A DNA stretch of 64,000 nucleotides from Lacticaseibacillus daqingensis (lineage in GTDB: Bacteria > Bacillota > Bacilli > Lactobacillales > Lactobacillaceae). This document shows positions 18,175-26,507 of the stretch, piece by piece. The position numbers were made by a program, and so were the translations under genes. The stretch covers positions 310,001 to 374,000 of the forward strand of contig NZ_RHOH01000001.1 of the NCBI RefSeq assembly GCF_003946115.1, read 5' to 3'. Each line of letters opens with the position of its first letter. Positions within the stretch are counted from its first letter, which is position 1. The notes below the pieces were generated by a model. It saw only the letters and a program-made list of their open reading frames with translations, was not told the origin of the DNA and ran no database searches.

Positions 18175-18744
18175 GGGTTTCCTGAAAGATTTCGCTTCTG
18201 CGCGCTGGAGGTGCAAAACAGCACGACCAAAGTTGCCCAAAATGAGTCAAGCCACGCTCTTGTGCGGGCATGCGAAGAAAGCGTTATCTCAGCCCCTGGC
18301 ACTCACCGAGGATAGGCTAGCCGGGTCGGTTTAGGCGTCATTGCGGGGTCAATCACCGGGCAATCGATGCCCCAAGGCGCAGATGATGGGGCGCGATCAC
18401 GAGCAATGTCGGGGGCTTGCCCTGCCGGTGCCGGTGCTGGCGATGGCGGTAGCGCCGAACTGACGGCGGCGCTGATCGAGGCGCCGCGCCCGTACGTGAG
18501 CGGGTCCCACGGCGCTTGCGTCAGCGGCCGACAGGCCCACCGCTGAGCGGGGTGGGTGGGTAAGTGGTTGAGCCACGCAACCAAAAACCAATTTGTTTTT
18601 TTCTTGTGAATTTTCACGACTTTTTGTTCGGGAAAGCGCTTCTATATCGGGCGAGAGGGAGACAATCCTTGTCGGGCAACAAGACAGCTTGTAAAAATAT
18701 CAAAAAAATTGGTGCCGACAATTCCCACTGGTATAGCCCTTTCA
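18175..18744. other. Intergenic region with a possible gene remnant
   Basis: No convincing intact gene. On the plus strand 18316-18546 is an open frame with GC-rich third positions, running from after a stop codon to a TGA (contains RVGLGVIAGSITGQSM and LIEAPRPYVSGSH). It has no start with a ribosome binding site and may be the decayed end of a gene. Further on are the palindrome GTGAA-TT-TTCAC (18606-18617) and a cre-like core AAAGCGCTT (within 18631-18644), probably part of the manLMN control region. Confidence 0.3.
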
Positions 18745-18804
18745 TGAAAACGCTAAATTTTCTTGGCAAAAGTGATTGCAATCGCTGAAAATCATTGTCA
18801 TACT
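18745..18804 (+). promoter_or_regulatory. manLMN promoter with cre-like sites
   Basis: -35 TTGCAA (18776-18781), 17-bp spacer, -10 CATACT (18799-18804). A cre-like word TGAAAACGCTAAAT (18745-18758) lies just upstream and a second one TGCAATCGCTGAAA (18777-18790) overlaps the -35. Catabolite control by CcpA is inferred. A sigma-54 type promoter was considered and not supported. Confidence 0.55.
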
Positions 18805-18906
18805 AGCTTCTGGGAGTTTCGAGTGACCAATTTCACAGCGCGTTGGACTGCGGATTGAGAGCGCTTTTATGAAATTCACCAAAATATTATTAGGAGGCGA
18901 CAAACA

Positions 18907-19878
18907 ATGGTCGGAATCATTCTTGCCAGTCACGGGCAATTCGCCGCTGGCATTAAGCAATCTGGTCAGATGATCTTCGGTGAACAAGAAAAAGTCGAAG
19001 TTGTGACTTTTATGCCGAACGAAGGTCCTGACGACCTGAAAGCACACCTTGAAGAAGCCATTGCAAAGTTCGATCCGGAAGACGAAGTACTGTTCCTTGT
19101 GGACCTTTGGGGCGGCTCACCATTCAACCAGGCTAATGGGTTGTTTGAAGCGCACAAAGACAAGTGGGCAATCGTAACCGGGTTGAACCTGCCAATGTTG
19201 ATCGAGGCTTACGGGTCTCGTCTATCCATGACTTCTGCGCACGACATCGCGGCACACCTGGTTGAAGCTGGGCGTGACGGGGTGAAGATCAAGCCAGAAG
19301 CCCTCGAACCAAAACCGGCAGCCGCTGCGGCTGCCCCTGCAGCAAGCAACGGTGGCAAGCCAGGCAAGCTCACCTATGGGCTGGCCCGCATCGACTCCCG
19401 TCTGCTGCACGGCCAAGTGGCCACGGCATGGTCCAAAGAGATCAAGCCGACCCGGATCATCGTTGTTTCCGACAACGTTGCGAAGGACAAGCTGCGGAAG
19501 CAATTGATCACCGATGCCGCACCTGCTGGCGTCAAGGCGCACGTGATCCCTGTTGATCAGATGATCAAGATCGCGCAAGACGATAAGCACTTCGGCGGTG
19601 AGAAAGCCCTGCTCTTATTCGAAACCCCGCAGGATGCCCTTCGTGCAGTTGAAGGCGGCGTACCGCTGACCTCCATCAACGTTGGCTCCATGGCCCACTC
19701 CGCTGGGAAGGTTCAGCCGAACAAAGTGCTGGCATTTGACCAGAACGACATCGACACCTTCGCCAAGCTGAAGGCCGATGGGATCACCTTCGATGTCCGC
19801 AAAGTCCCAACCGACTCCAAGGACAACATGGATGCGATCCTCAAGAAGGCGCAAGACGCCCTCAACGCTGCGAAATAA
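18907..19878 (+). CDS. manL: Mannose-family PTS EIIAB component
   Basis: 323-residue cytoplasmic phosphotransfer protein of the mannose/glucose/glucosamine PTS. The IIA domain carries the phospho-histidine His9 in LASHGQFA. After an Ala/Pro-rich hinge (about residues 138-158) comes the IIB domain with the second phosphorylated histidine His168 in [15 protein letters not shown]. Phosphate passes from HPr to IIA, then IIB, then the incoming sugar at EIIC/EIID. First gene of manLMN, with a strong AGGAGG and 36-44 nt gaps to its neighbours. In other lactic acid bacteria this complex is also the receptor for class IIa bacteriocins. Confidence 0.95.
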   Translation: MVGIILASHGQFAAGIKQSGQMIFGEQEKVEVVTFMPNEGPDDLKAHLEEAIAKFDPEDEVLFLVDLWGGSPFNQANGLFEAHKDKWAIVTGLNLPMLIEAYGSRLSMTSAHDIAAHLVEAGRDGVKIKPEALEPKPAAAAAAPAASNGGKPGKLTYGLARIDSRLLHGQVATAWSKEIKPTRIIVVSDNVAKDKLRKQLITDAAPAGVKAHVIPVDQMIKIAQDDKHFGGEKALLLFETPQDALRAVEGGVPLTSINVGSMAHSAGKVQPNKVLAFDQNDIDTFAKLKADGITFDVRKVPTDSKDNMDAILKKAQDALNAAK

Positions 19879-19914
19879 TCATTCTTTTTTAACCGGAAAA
19901 AGGAGGACACTAAA

Positions 19915-20727
19915 ATGTCTTTGAACTTTATTCAAATCATCCTAGTCCTCATCGTGTCATTCTTAGCTGGGATGGAAGGGATCCTCGATGAATTCGAATT
20001 CCACCAGCCAGTTATTGCGTGCACGTTGATCGGCTTAGTGACCGGCCAGCTCGTTCCTTGCCTGATCTTGGGCGGGAGCTTGCAGATGATCGCCCTGGGT
20101 TGGGCGAACATCGGCGCTGCGGTCGCACCAGATGCTGCTTTGGCATCCGTTGCATCAGCTATTATTCTCGTTCTTGGGGGCCAAGGCAAAGCGGGTGTGA
20201 ACTCCGCGATCGCGCTGGCCGTTCCGCTGGCTGTTGCCGGCCTGCTGCTGACCACCCTGGTCCGCACCCTGGCAACCGCTGTTGTCCACATCATGGATAA
20301 GGCCGCTGAAGAGGGCTCCTTCGGGAAGATCGACTTCTGGCAAATCGTTGCGATCTGCATGCAAGGTGTGCGTATCGCGATCCCTGCCGGCTTCATCCTC
20401 GCCGTGGGTTCCGGCCCTGTGAAGGCATTGCTTGACGCAATGCCGACCTGGCTGGTTGATGGCCTGGGCATCGGTGGTGGCATGGTCGTGGCCGTTGGTT
20501 ACGCCATGGTTATCAACATGATGGCAACTGCTGAAGTATGGCCATTCTTCGCCATCGGGTTCGTTTTGGCAACAGTTTCCCAGATCACCCTGATCGGCCT
20601 TGGGGCCATCGGTGTTGGCCTGGCGCTGATCTACCTGAACCTGTCCAAGATGGGCGGCTCCGGCAATGGTTCCAGCACGAATAGTGGCTCCGGCGATCCT
20701 GTCGGCGACATTATCGACACATACTAA
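19915..20727 (+). CDS. manM: Mannose-family PTS EIIC component
   Basis: 270-residue membrane channel subunit. Family features include the N-terminal QIILVLIVSFLAGMEGILDEFEFHQP, the motif GLVTGQ and GGSLQMIALGWANIGAAVAPDAALASV. It forms the sugar translocation path together with EIID. It ends in a Gly/Ser-rich tail. The start has AAGGAGG 9 nt upstream; the gene is part of manLMN. Confidence 0.95.
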   Translation: MSLNFIQIILVLIVSFLAGMEGILDEFEFHQPVIACTLIGLVTGQLVPCLILGGSLQMIALGWANIGAAVAPDAALASVASAIILVLGGQGKAGVNSAIALAVPLAVAGLLLTTLVRTLATAVVHIMDKAAEEGSFGKIDFWQIVAICMQGVRIAIPAGFILAVGSGPVKALLDAMPTWLVDGLGIGGGMVVAVGYAMVINMMATAEVWPFFAIGFVLATVSQITLIGLGAIGVGLALIYLNLSKMGGSGNGSSTNSGSGDPVGDIIDTY

Positions 20728-20744
20728 GAAGGAGGTTGGCGAAA

Positions 20745-21656
20745 ATGGCAGATAAGATTACTTTAACCAAAAAAGACCGTTGGGCCGTTTGCTGGCGTTC
20801 GACCTTCCTGCAAGGTTCATGGAACTACGAACGGATGCAAAACGGGGGCTGGACTTACGCCCTGATCCCGGCTTTGAAGAAGCTTTACACCACCAAAGAA
20901 GACCGCGTGCTCGCCTTGAAGCGTCACATGGAATTCTTTAACACCCACCCATACCTGGCTTCGCCTGTTATCGGCGTAACCCTGGCACTGGAAGAAGAAC
21001 GCGCCAATGGTGCCCCAATCGATGACGTCACGATCCAAGGGGTCAAGGTCGGCATGATGGGCCCTCTGGCCGGTGTCGGCGACCCAGTCTTCTGGTTCAC
21101 CGTTCGTCCGATCCTTGGTGCCTTGGGTGCTTCGCTGGCCATGGCCGGCAACATCATGGGCCCGATCATCTTCTTCGTGGCCTGGAACATCATTCGTGTG
21201 GCGTTCATGTGGTACACGCAGGAATTCGGCTACAAAGCCGGTTCCCGTATCGCCGATGACATGTCTGGCAGCTTGCTGCAGGATGTGACCAAGGGTGCTT
21301 CCATCCTCGGGATGTTCATCCTGGGTTCCCTGGTTAACCGTTGGGTGTCCGTCAAGTTCACCCCAACTGTTTCTGACGTGAAGCTCGCTGACGGCGCCTT
21401 CATCGACTGGGACAAGTTGCCTTCTGGGGCAAAAGGGATCCACGAAGCACTGACGCAGCAAGCAAATGGCCTGTCCCTTGAAAACCACAAGGTGACGACC
21501 CTGCAAGCGAACTTGGACAGCCTGATCCCAGGTCTGGCAGCGCTGCTGCTGACCCTGGCCTGCATGTGGTTGCTCAAGAAGAAGGTTTCCCCAATCGTCA
21601 TCATCCTCGGCCTCTTCGTCGTCGGGATCCTGGCTCACCTGGCAAACCTGATGTAA
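20745..21656 (+). CDS. manN: Mannose-family PTS EIID component
   Basis: 303-residue EIID subunit, which pairs with EIIC to transport and release phosphorylated sugar. The N-terminal LTKKDRWAVCWRSTFLQGSWNYERMQNGGW and the segment GVKVGMMGPLAGVGDPVFWFTVRPILGALG identify the family; helices lie in the second half and at the C-terminus. I chose ATG 20745, 9 nt after AAGGAGG, instead of an in-frame TTG at 20736 that overlaps the ribosome binding site. Last gene of the operon, followed by a terminator. Confidence 0.95.
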   Translation: MADKITLTKKDRWAVCWRSTFLQGSWNYERMQNGGWTYALIPALKKLYTTKEDRVLALKRHMEFFNTHPYLASPVIGVTLALEEERANGAPIDDVTIQGVKVGMMGPLAGVGDPVFWFTVRPILGALGASLAMAGNIMGPIIFFVAWNIIRVAFMWYTQEFGYKAGSRIADDMSGSLLQDVTKGASILGMFILGSLVNRWVSVKFTPTVSDVKLADGAFIDWDKLPSGAKGIHEALTQQANGLSLENHKVTTLQANLDSLIPGLAALLLTLACMWLLKKKVSPIVIILGLFVVGILAHLANLM

Positions 21657-21677
21657 TTCTGGCCTAACCGCCACTTT

Positions 21678-21709
21678 GGGCGCCGTGACAACCGTCGCGG
21701 CGCCCTTTT
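21678..21709 (+). terminator. Terminator of manLMN
   Basis: GGGCGCCG ... CGGCGCCC stem followed by TTTTG. Confidence 0.8.
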
Positions 21710-21713
21710 GTGA

Positions 21714-21840
21714 CCCAGAGCGAAGCGGGATGGGCTTAGCGGAACGGGTAGCCTAGGTTTGGTGCTTGAACCCGTACTTTGGGTTCGAGTACCAAGCCGT
21801 AGCTATCTGCTTCCGCGTTGTCCCGCGTAGCTCGACGAAA
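21714..21840. repeat. Structured intergenic repeat, copy A
   Basis: About 127 bp, bounded by CCAGAGCG at the start and CTCGACGAAA at the end. Outer stem: CGGGA ... AGCGGAA with TTCCGC-GTTG-TCCCG. Inner hairpin: CTTGAACCC/GGGTTCGAG. The sequence between stems (CTTAGCGGAACGGGTAGC, GCGTAGCTA-type) is shared with the other copies, while the stem sequences differ in a compensatory way. No coding potential seen. Confidence 0.7.
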
Positions 21841-21841
21841 C

Positions 21842-22013
21842 CCAGAGCAGAGCAAAGCGTACTTAGCAGATCAGTTAGCCTTCCTAACGTATGTCTGCCT
21901 GTAACTCACTGCGTTCGAACAGGCAGAGCAAGCCGAGGCGCTTGGGGCGTACTTGGCCCCGAGTGACTTGGCGTAGCTAGATGCATCTGCGTTGCTTTGC
22001 GGCGCTCGACGAA
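21842..22013. repeat. Structured intergenic repeat, copy B (with extra hairpin)
   Basis: Directly abuts copy A. Outer stem here is GCAAAGC ... AGCAGAT pairing with ATCTGC-GTT-GCTTTGC; inner hairpin CTTGGGGC/GCCCCGAG. An extra hairpin (GTCTGCCTG...CAGGCAGAG, about 21892-21928) is inserted in the 5' half. Ends in CTCGACGA like the other copies. Confidence 0.68.
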
Positions 22014-22218
22014 GATCGGAAAGTAGTCAGCAAGCCGGAAAGTCCGTGGCCGGGACTACACAGAGAAAAGCCCCCACAGACAGCTTGGGGCGTACTTGGC
22101 CCCGAGTGATTTGGCGTAGCTAGATGCATCTGCGTTGCTTTGCGGCGCTCGACGACGACCGGACGGCAGCAAGCAAGCCGGTAAGTCCATGGTCGGAACT
22201 ACACAGAAATAAGCTCCC
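21940..22218. repeat. Tandem duplication of the 3' half of repeat B (copy C) with a shared tail
   Basis: Two 136-bp units (21940-22075 and 22083-22218) run in the same direction. Each starts GCTTGGGGCGTACTTGGCCC, includes GCGTAGCTAGATGCATCTGC and CTCGACGA, and ends with a tail containing AGCAAGCCGG, AAGTCC and ACTACACAGA. The second unit lacks the 5' arm of the outer stem, so copy C is a partial element. Confidence 0.7.
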
Positions 22219-22272
22219 GCAACTCGCACGATTAACTGCTGGCGGAATCACCTAACGCCGTTGCGGTTGGGG

Positions 22273-22278
22273 TATAAT
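22273..22278 (+). promoter_or_regulatory. -10 element of the DUF956 gene
   Basis: Perfect TATAAT 36 bp before the ATG. The -35 region is weak, so an activator or an extended contact may be needed. Confidence 0.45.
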
Positions 22279-22314
22279 AACAGTAATTGAAAGACACAAG
22301 AATAGGGGATCACG

Positions 22315-22734
22315 ATGGTTGAATCACTGAATACGAAAGTCGAACTGGTAACCGAAGCGACAAGCTTTCTGGGTATGCCGGATTATGGCAAGATCATGAT
22401 CGGCGACAAGGGGTTCGAGTTTTATAACGAGAAAAAGCCGAACAGCTACATCCAGATTCCGTGGACGGAGGTCGACCATCTGGACGTATCCGTGATGTTT
22501 GGTGGCAAGTGGATCCCGCGCTATGCGGTCGCCACGCGCCGTAATGGCACGTACACGTTCGCGTCCAAGGACCCCAAGGCGGTGCTGCGCGCGGTGCGCG
22601 AGCATATTCCCGCGGACAAGATCCTGAAGTCCCTGACCTTTTGGCAAGTGTTCAAGTCAGGTGGCAAGAATCTGTTCAAAAAGGAGTCCTGGGAGAACCT
22701 CTACCTGAGTCTGTTCCATCGAACGAAGAAGTAA
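22315..22734 (+). CDS. DUF956-family protein (ManO-like)
   Basis: 139-residue cytosolic protein of the DUF956 family, which in Firmicutes normally follows the mannose PTS genes and has been linked to control of manLMN expression. Here it is separated from manN by 600 bp of structured repeats and has its own TATAAT promoter, so it is no longer transcribed with the PTS. The N-terminal VELVTEATSFLGMPDYGKIMIGDKGFEFYN is typical. AGGGGAT precedes the ATG. Confidence 0.82.
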   Translation: MVESLNTKVELVTEATSFLGMPDYGKIMIGDKGFEFYNEKKPNSYIQIPWTEVDHLDVSVMFGGKWIPRYAVATRRNGTYTFASKDPKAVLRAVREHIPADKILKSLTFWQVFKSGGKNLFKKESWENLYLSLFHRTKK

Positions 22735-22819
22735 CCTGAGTCGACTCGCCGCGCTGACGCTAAAAAGTCGGGCGTACTGATTCGCCAGTAATGTACCACA
22801 TGAATTATGACGAAACGCG

Positions 22820-22860
22820 AAAACGCCGCGGGGCCTTTGTGAAGCCCCACGGCGTTTTTG
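22820..22860. terminator. Bidirectional terminator between the DUF956 and cupin genes
   Basis: AAAACGCCG-C-GGGGC ... GCCCC-A-CGGCGTTTTT, flanked by A and T runs on the two sides; serves the convergent pair. Confidence 0.8.
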
Positions 22861-22864
22861 ACTA

Positions 22865-23284
22865 CTATCGTTCCCAGTCTGCCAGCCATTCGGCCAGGGC
22901 AGGGGTGACTTCGGCGAGGTGCTTGTCATTGCCCCCTGGGACTTTGAAGAACAGGATCTCGGTGTCCCCGAGCGCTTTTTGGGCGTAAGCGGTATTCGGG
23001 AGGATGCGGTAAAAATCGCCGGCGCCAAGCGTGAGCACCTCGCCGGTCGCAACGGTCATGATCTTGGTGCAACCGCGCAGGACGTACTCGTACTCGGTGT
23101 TGTCGGTGTGGTAGTGCGGCTTCTCGGCGGTGAACTGCTGGTACTGAGAGAGGCCGACTTCGACGGGGTCATCGAGGTGAGGCAGCGCCTGCGGACTGGC
23201 CAGGTGGCCGGTCAGGTACTGGCGCTGGTGGGTGGCCATGACGGCCGCGATGGTTTTGGCGTCGAGGTGCTCGATCTTAGGCAT
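22865..23284 (-). CDS. Cupin-domain protein
   Basis: 139-residue small beta-barrel protein. The cupin motif 1 region KPHYHTDNTEYEYVLRG gives metal-binding His/His/Glu candidates and is followed by the motif 2 part LGAGDFYRILPNTAY. Function cannot be read; such proteins bind small ligands or act as sugar/metal-dependent isomerases or sensors. I chose ATG 23284 (MPKIEHL) because AAAGGAG lies 8 nt before it; a longer frame upstream only overlaps the neighbour. It overlaps the end of the upstream membrane-protein gene by 8 nt and is co-transcribed with it. Confidence 0.8.
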   Translation of the reverse strand: MPKIEHLDAKTIAAVMATHQRQYLTGHLASPQALPHLDDPVEVGLSQYQQFTAEKPHYHTDNTEYEYVLRGCTKIMTVATGEVLTLGAGDFYRILPNTAYAQKALGDTEILFFKVPGGNDKHLAEVTPALAEWLADWER

Positions 23285-24083
23285 GGGGAGCTCCTTTCTG
23301 GTAGGGGTGAGCGGCCGCGGCATATTTGTCCCACTGTCGGTCATAAAATTTGTAAAGAGGGTCAGCATCGTCTAGCACGACGAAGAAGCTACGGCGATCG
23401 GCGTCATCTGTGAGGTAATCGTATAGGTCGATTTTGAGCAGTTTGCTCCCGTCCTTTTTGTCGACAATCATTAACGCATAGGGTAGGTTAATATCGAAGA
23501 CGTTATAGGTAACCTTTGCCGCGAATTCAGGGCTTTTTTCGCAGGCCCGGCGGTATTGTTCCAGCGGCCGGCTCATCAGGGTCAGGTCGTCGTCGGTGAT
23601 CTTGTTGGCCATGACTTCATCAACCGTGGCAGACTGCGGGTCAACGCTCAGAAAGTCAAAGCGGGTGTGTTCCTGTTCGACGGCTTTTTTGATCACGTTG
23701 AAGGGCGTGCCGGTCCACAGGCCGACGCTGGCAAGCGCGGCGATGCGCACCCGGTCAGCCTTGCCAAAACGATCGTCCAGCGAGTACTTTCCTTCGACTT
23801 CTCCGCGTGAGCTCAGCAAGACGTTGGTATCCTTGAGATGCTTGATGCTGTTTTTGATATCTTGCAACACGCCGTATTTCTCGACGAGCTGCATGCTGGC
23901 CATGACCCCGAGGATCACCAGGATCGCGGCCAGTGACTGCGCATTGGACAGGCTGAACCAGCCGAAGTCGGTGAAGGTGAACACGGCGGTGAAAAGCGCC
24001 AGGCCGATCGTCAGCAGCAGGGTGATCAGGTTGAACTTCTCGTCACGGTCGAGCGACCAGAAGCGTTGCCAGTATTTTTTCAT
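23277..24083 (-). CDS. Membrane protein of unknown function with a soluble C-terminal domain
   Basis: 268 residues. Two N-terminal transmembrane helices (about 18-38 and 48-65) are followed by a soluble domain of about 190 residues containing LSSRGEVEGKYSLDDRFGKADRVRIAALASVG. The layout is that of small bacterial effector/sensor proteins with two helices, but I do not recognise the domain. Coupled to the cupin gene by an 8-nt overlap and divergent from the two-component system. Confidence 0.65.
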   Translation of the reverse strand: MKKYWQRFWSLDRDEKFNLITLLLTIGLALFTAVFTFTDFGWFSLSNAQSLAAILVILGVMASMQLVEKYGVLQDIKNSIKHLKDTNVLLSSRGEVEGKYSLDDRFGKADRVRIAALASVGLWTGTPFNVIKKAVEQEHTRFDFLSVDPQSATVDEVMANKITDDDLTLMSRPLEQYRRACEKSPEFAAKVTYNVFDINLPYALMIVDKKDGSKLLKIDLYDYLTDDADRRSFFVVLDDADPLYKFYDRQWDKYAAAAHPYQKGAPHA

Positions 24084-24212
24084 CGGATTGCCTCAATTTT
24101 TAGGATATGCTCAGTGTAGCGCGAACGCTGCCCAAATGCACGGGTGACAGAACTGTTACTGGGCGCGCGAGGATGCGCGTGGTATGCTCAGCGGATATAG
24201 TGGAGGGATTAG

Positions 24213-24902
24213 ATGACGCAAACGATCTTACTTGTGGAAGATGAGCGCAGCCTCAGTACGTATCTGACAACGGAGCTGCAGTTTGAAGGCTATCAAGTAC
24301 GCCTGGCTGAAGACGGCTTGGCCGCGTGGCAACAGTGGCAAGCGGCGCCGACCGCGATCGATCTGATTTTGCTGGATTGGATGCTGCCAGGGCTGGACGG
24401 GCTTGAGGTGATGCGGCGCATTCGCAAGACGTCCGCAGTGCCGATCATGATGATGACTGCGCGCGACTATGTGGGCGACAAGGTAGCCGGACTGGATAAC
24501 GGCGCAGACGACTACTTGACGAAGCCGTTTGAAATCGAGGAGCTGCTGGCGCGGTTGCGGGTGTTGATCCGCCGCAACCAGGCGCCGATGGCCACGGTGT
24601 ATCGCGTGGGGGATTTGACGCTGGACACGAAGGCGCGCCAGGTGCACCGCGGTGCCGAGCTCGCACAGCTGACGCAGCGGGAGTACGATCTGCTGCTGGC
24701 GCTGGTGCAGCACGTTGGCGCGGCGCTGACGCGGGATGAGCTACTGGATGCGGTGTGGGGCACCGAGTTTGACGGGCAGACCAACATCGTGGATGTTTAC
24801 GTGCGCTATTTGCGCCAAAAACTCGACCTGCCGGGCCTGCCACCGCTGATTCACACGGTGCGCGGGGTCGGCTACATGCTGCAGGAGCCGACCCATGCGT
24901 GA
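24213..24902 (+). CDS. OmpR-family response regulator
   Basis: 229 residues: receiver domain with acidic pocket (VEDE), phospho-acceptor Asp55 (LILLDWMLPG), switch Thr and Lys105-type lysine (LTKPFE), then a winged-helix DNA-binding domain (LTQREYDLLLALVQHVG ... VDVYVRYLRQKLD ... IHTVRGVGYML). Overlaps the kinase gene by 8 nt, so it is the partner of that kinase. The gene layout and kinase size recall ArlRS/CsrRS-type systems of Firmicutes, but the regulon cannot be told. GGAGG lies 8 nt before the ATG. Confidence 0.93.
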   Translation: MTQTILLVEDERSLSTYLTTELQFEGYQVRLAEDGLAAWQQWQAAPTAIDLILLDWMLPGLDGLEVMRRIRKTSAVPIMMMTARDYVGDKVAGLDNGADDYLTKPFEIEELLARLRVLIRRNQAPMATVYRVGDLTLDTKARQVHRGAELAQLTQREYDLLLALVQHVGAALTRDELLDAVWGTEFDGQTNIVDVYVRYLRQKLDLPGLPPLIHTVRGVGYMLQEPTHA

Positions 24903-26277
24903 GCGGCCGAACCGGCATTCTTATGCGGGGCGTATCACGCGCGCCTATGTGCTGCTGCTGTGCGCGGTGGTGACGTTCATCAGCATGGCCATTGTCGGCA
25001 TCGTGGGCGTGTACTTGGTCAAAAGCAAACAGGACGATTCGGCGCAGCTGATGGCCGCGCTGAAGGAATCGTTTGTGGATGGCAAGCCAGACTGGGACGC
25101 TTGGCTGCAAACAGGCGGGCGGGCGCGCCACGCCTATGTGCGGGTCAGCGTGATCGGGGCGGAGACGGATCAAACCTATTACTCGCGCAACACTCGGCGC
25201 TTTTTGAGCGACACGCTGACCACGACGCCGCTGTTTTCGCATGTGCAATACCAGGAAAACCAAGGCGTGTACTACTACCGCGAAAGCATCGTGCACAAGG
25301 ACGGGCAAGTGTTCGACTACGAGATCTGGATGAGCCTGAACAACATGATCGAGCTGCTTCAGGTGATCATCTCGGCCATTATCGGCATTACCCTGGTTGG
25401 CACGGTGCTGGGGGCGTGGGCGATTTCGCTGCTGGCCCGGCGCCTCAACCGTCCGCTGGCCACGCTGACGCAGGCGGCCAGCGGCATCGTGGCGAAGGAC
25501 AATGTGACGTATCACGAACGCCTGCCGGAGCCGGCAGGGCCCGCCGAGGTGCACGCGTTGGCGGTCGAGTTCAACCGGCTGCTGCACTCGCTGAACGCGC
25601 AGGTGATCCGTGACAACCAGTTCGTGTCGGACGCGTCCCACGAGTTGCGCACGCCGCTGACCGCGATCCGCGGCCACGTGACGCTGATGCGCCGCCACGG
25701 CAACGCACACCCTGAGCTGGTGCCGGAGTCGCTGGCCATCATCGAGGCGGAGTCGCAGAAGATGCAGCGCCTGATCGAGAGTCTGCTGGCGCTGTCGCGC
25801 ATGGACCACGCCCAGCTCGACCGGGTGCCGCTGGACTTGGCGGCGCTGGTGCCGCGGGTGGTCGCGCGTTACCAGAGCACCCAACCGATTCAGGTGCAGC
25901 TGCCAGCCTCCCTGATCGTTTTGGCCAATGCCGAAAGCCTTGAGCAGATCCTACTGGGCTTGCTCAACAACGCCCACAAGTACACGCCGCACGACACGCC
26001 GATCACCATCAGTGCGGCGCAAGTGGGCCAGCAGGTGGCGCTGAGCGTGGCTGACCTGGGGCCAGGGATCCCCGATGACGCGAAGTCAAAAGTGTTCGAT
26101 CGCTTCTACCGGGTCGACCGCTCGCGCACCAAACACATCCCCGGCACAGGGCTGGGCCTAGCCATTGCGGCGCGGCTGGCCGCACTGAACGGCGGCACGA
26201 TCACAGTCGTTGACAATCAGCCGCGCGGCAGCTGCTTCATTGTAACGCTGCCGCTGGCCAATTCTGAAAATCTTTAA
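24895..26277 (+). CDS. Sensor histidine kinase
   Basis: 460-residue membrane kinase: TM1 (about 17-43), an extracellular sensor loop of about 115 residues, TM2 (about 160-183), a HAMP linker, the phospho-accepting histidine in FVSDASHELRTPLTAIRGH, and an HATPase domain with the N-box NNAHKYTPHD, G1 box DLGPGIPDD and GTGLGLAIA. It should phosphorylate the response regulator encoded just upstream. The signal is unknown. Confidence 0.93.
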   Translation: MRERPNRHSYAGRITRAYVLLLCAVVTFISMAIVGIVGVYLVKSKQDDSAQLMAALKESFVDGKPDWDAWLQTGGRARHAYVRVSVIGAETDQTYYSRNTRRFLSDTLTTTPLFSHVQYQENQGVYYYRESIVHKDGQVFDYEIWMSLNNMIELLQVIISAIIGITLVGTVLGAWAISLLARRLNRPLATLTQAASGIVAKDNVTYHERLPEPAGPAEVHALAVEFNRLLHSLNAQVIRDNQFVSDASHELRTPLTAIRGHVTLMRRHGNAHPELVPESLAIIEAESQKMQRLIESLLALSRMDHAQLDRVPLDLAALVPRVVARYQSTQPIQVQLPASLIVLANAESLEQILLGLLNNAHKYTPHDTPITISAAQVGQQVALSVADLGPGIPDDAKSKVFDRFYRVDRSRTKHIPGTGLGLAIAARLAALNGGTITVVDNQPRGSCFIVTLPLANSENL

Positions 26278-26350
26278 TCTGTTGCTTAAAAACCGTTGAA
26301 TGCACATTTGGCCAACCCCCACTAAACTGTGGAGGTTGGTTTTTTTATGA

Positions 26351-26474
26351 CCAGAGCGCAGTGGCGCGCACTTAGCGGAACGGGTAGCATAGCCAAGGCG
26401 CTTGGGGCGTCCTTGGCCCCGAGTGACTGGGCGTAGCTAGCCGCTTCCGCGTTGCGCCACGCAGCTCGACGAAA
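26351..26474. repeat. Structured intergenic repeat, copy D
   Basis: About 124 bp with the same borders (CCAGAGCG ... CTCGACGAAA) and internal blocks as copy A 4.6 kb upstream. Outer stem GGCGC...AGCGGAA / TTCCGC-GTT-GCGCC, inner hairpin CTTGGGGC/GCCCCGAG. A second CCAGAGCG border follows at once, so the element also occurs next to a truncated tandem copy here. Confidence 0.7.
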
Positions 26475-26507
26475 CCAGAGCGCAGTGACGCGATCGGCAC
26501 GGCGGTG

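Noticed and set aside
18729-18780. Sigma-54 (-24/-12) promoter for manLMN
   Set aside because: TTGGCA...TTGC at 18763-18779 has one base too many between GG and GC, and the correctly spaced TGGTAT-N5-TTTC at 18729-18743 lacks key bases; the sigma-A promoter with 17-bp spacing is better.
24445-25884. 479-codon minus-strand frame over the two-component genes
   Set aside because: Shadow of the response regulator/kinase pair.
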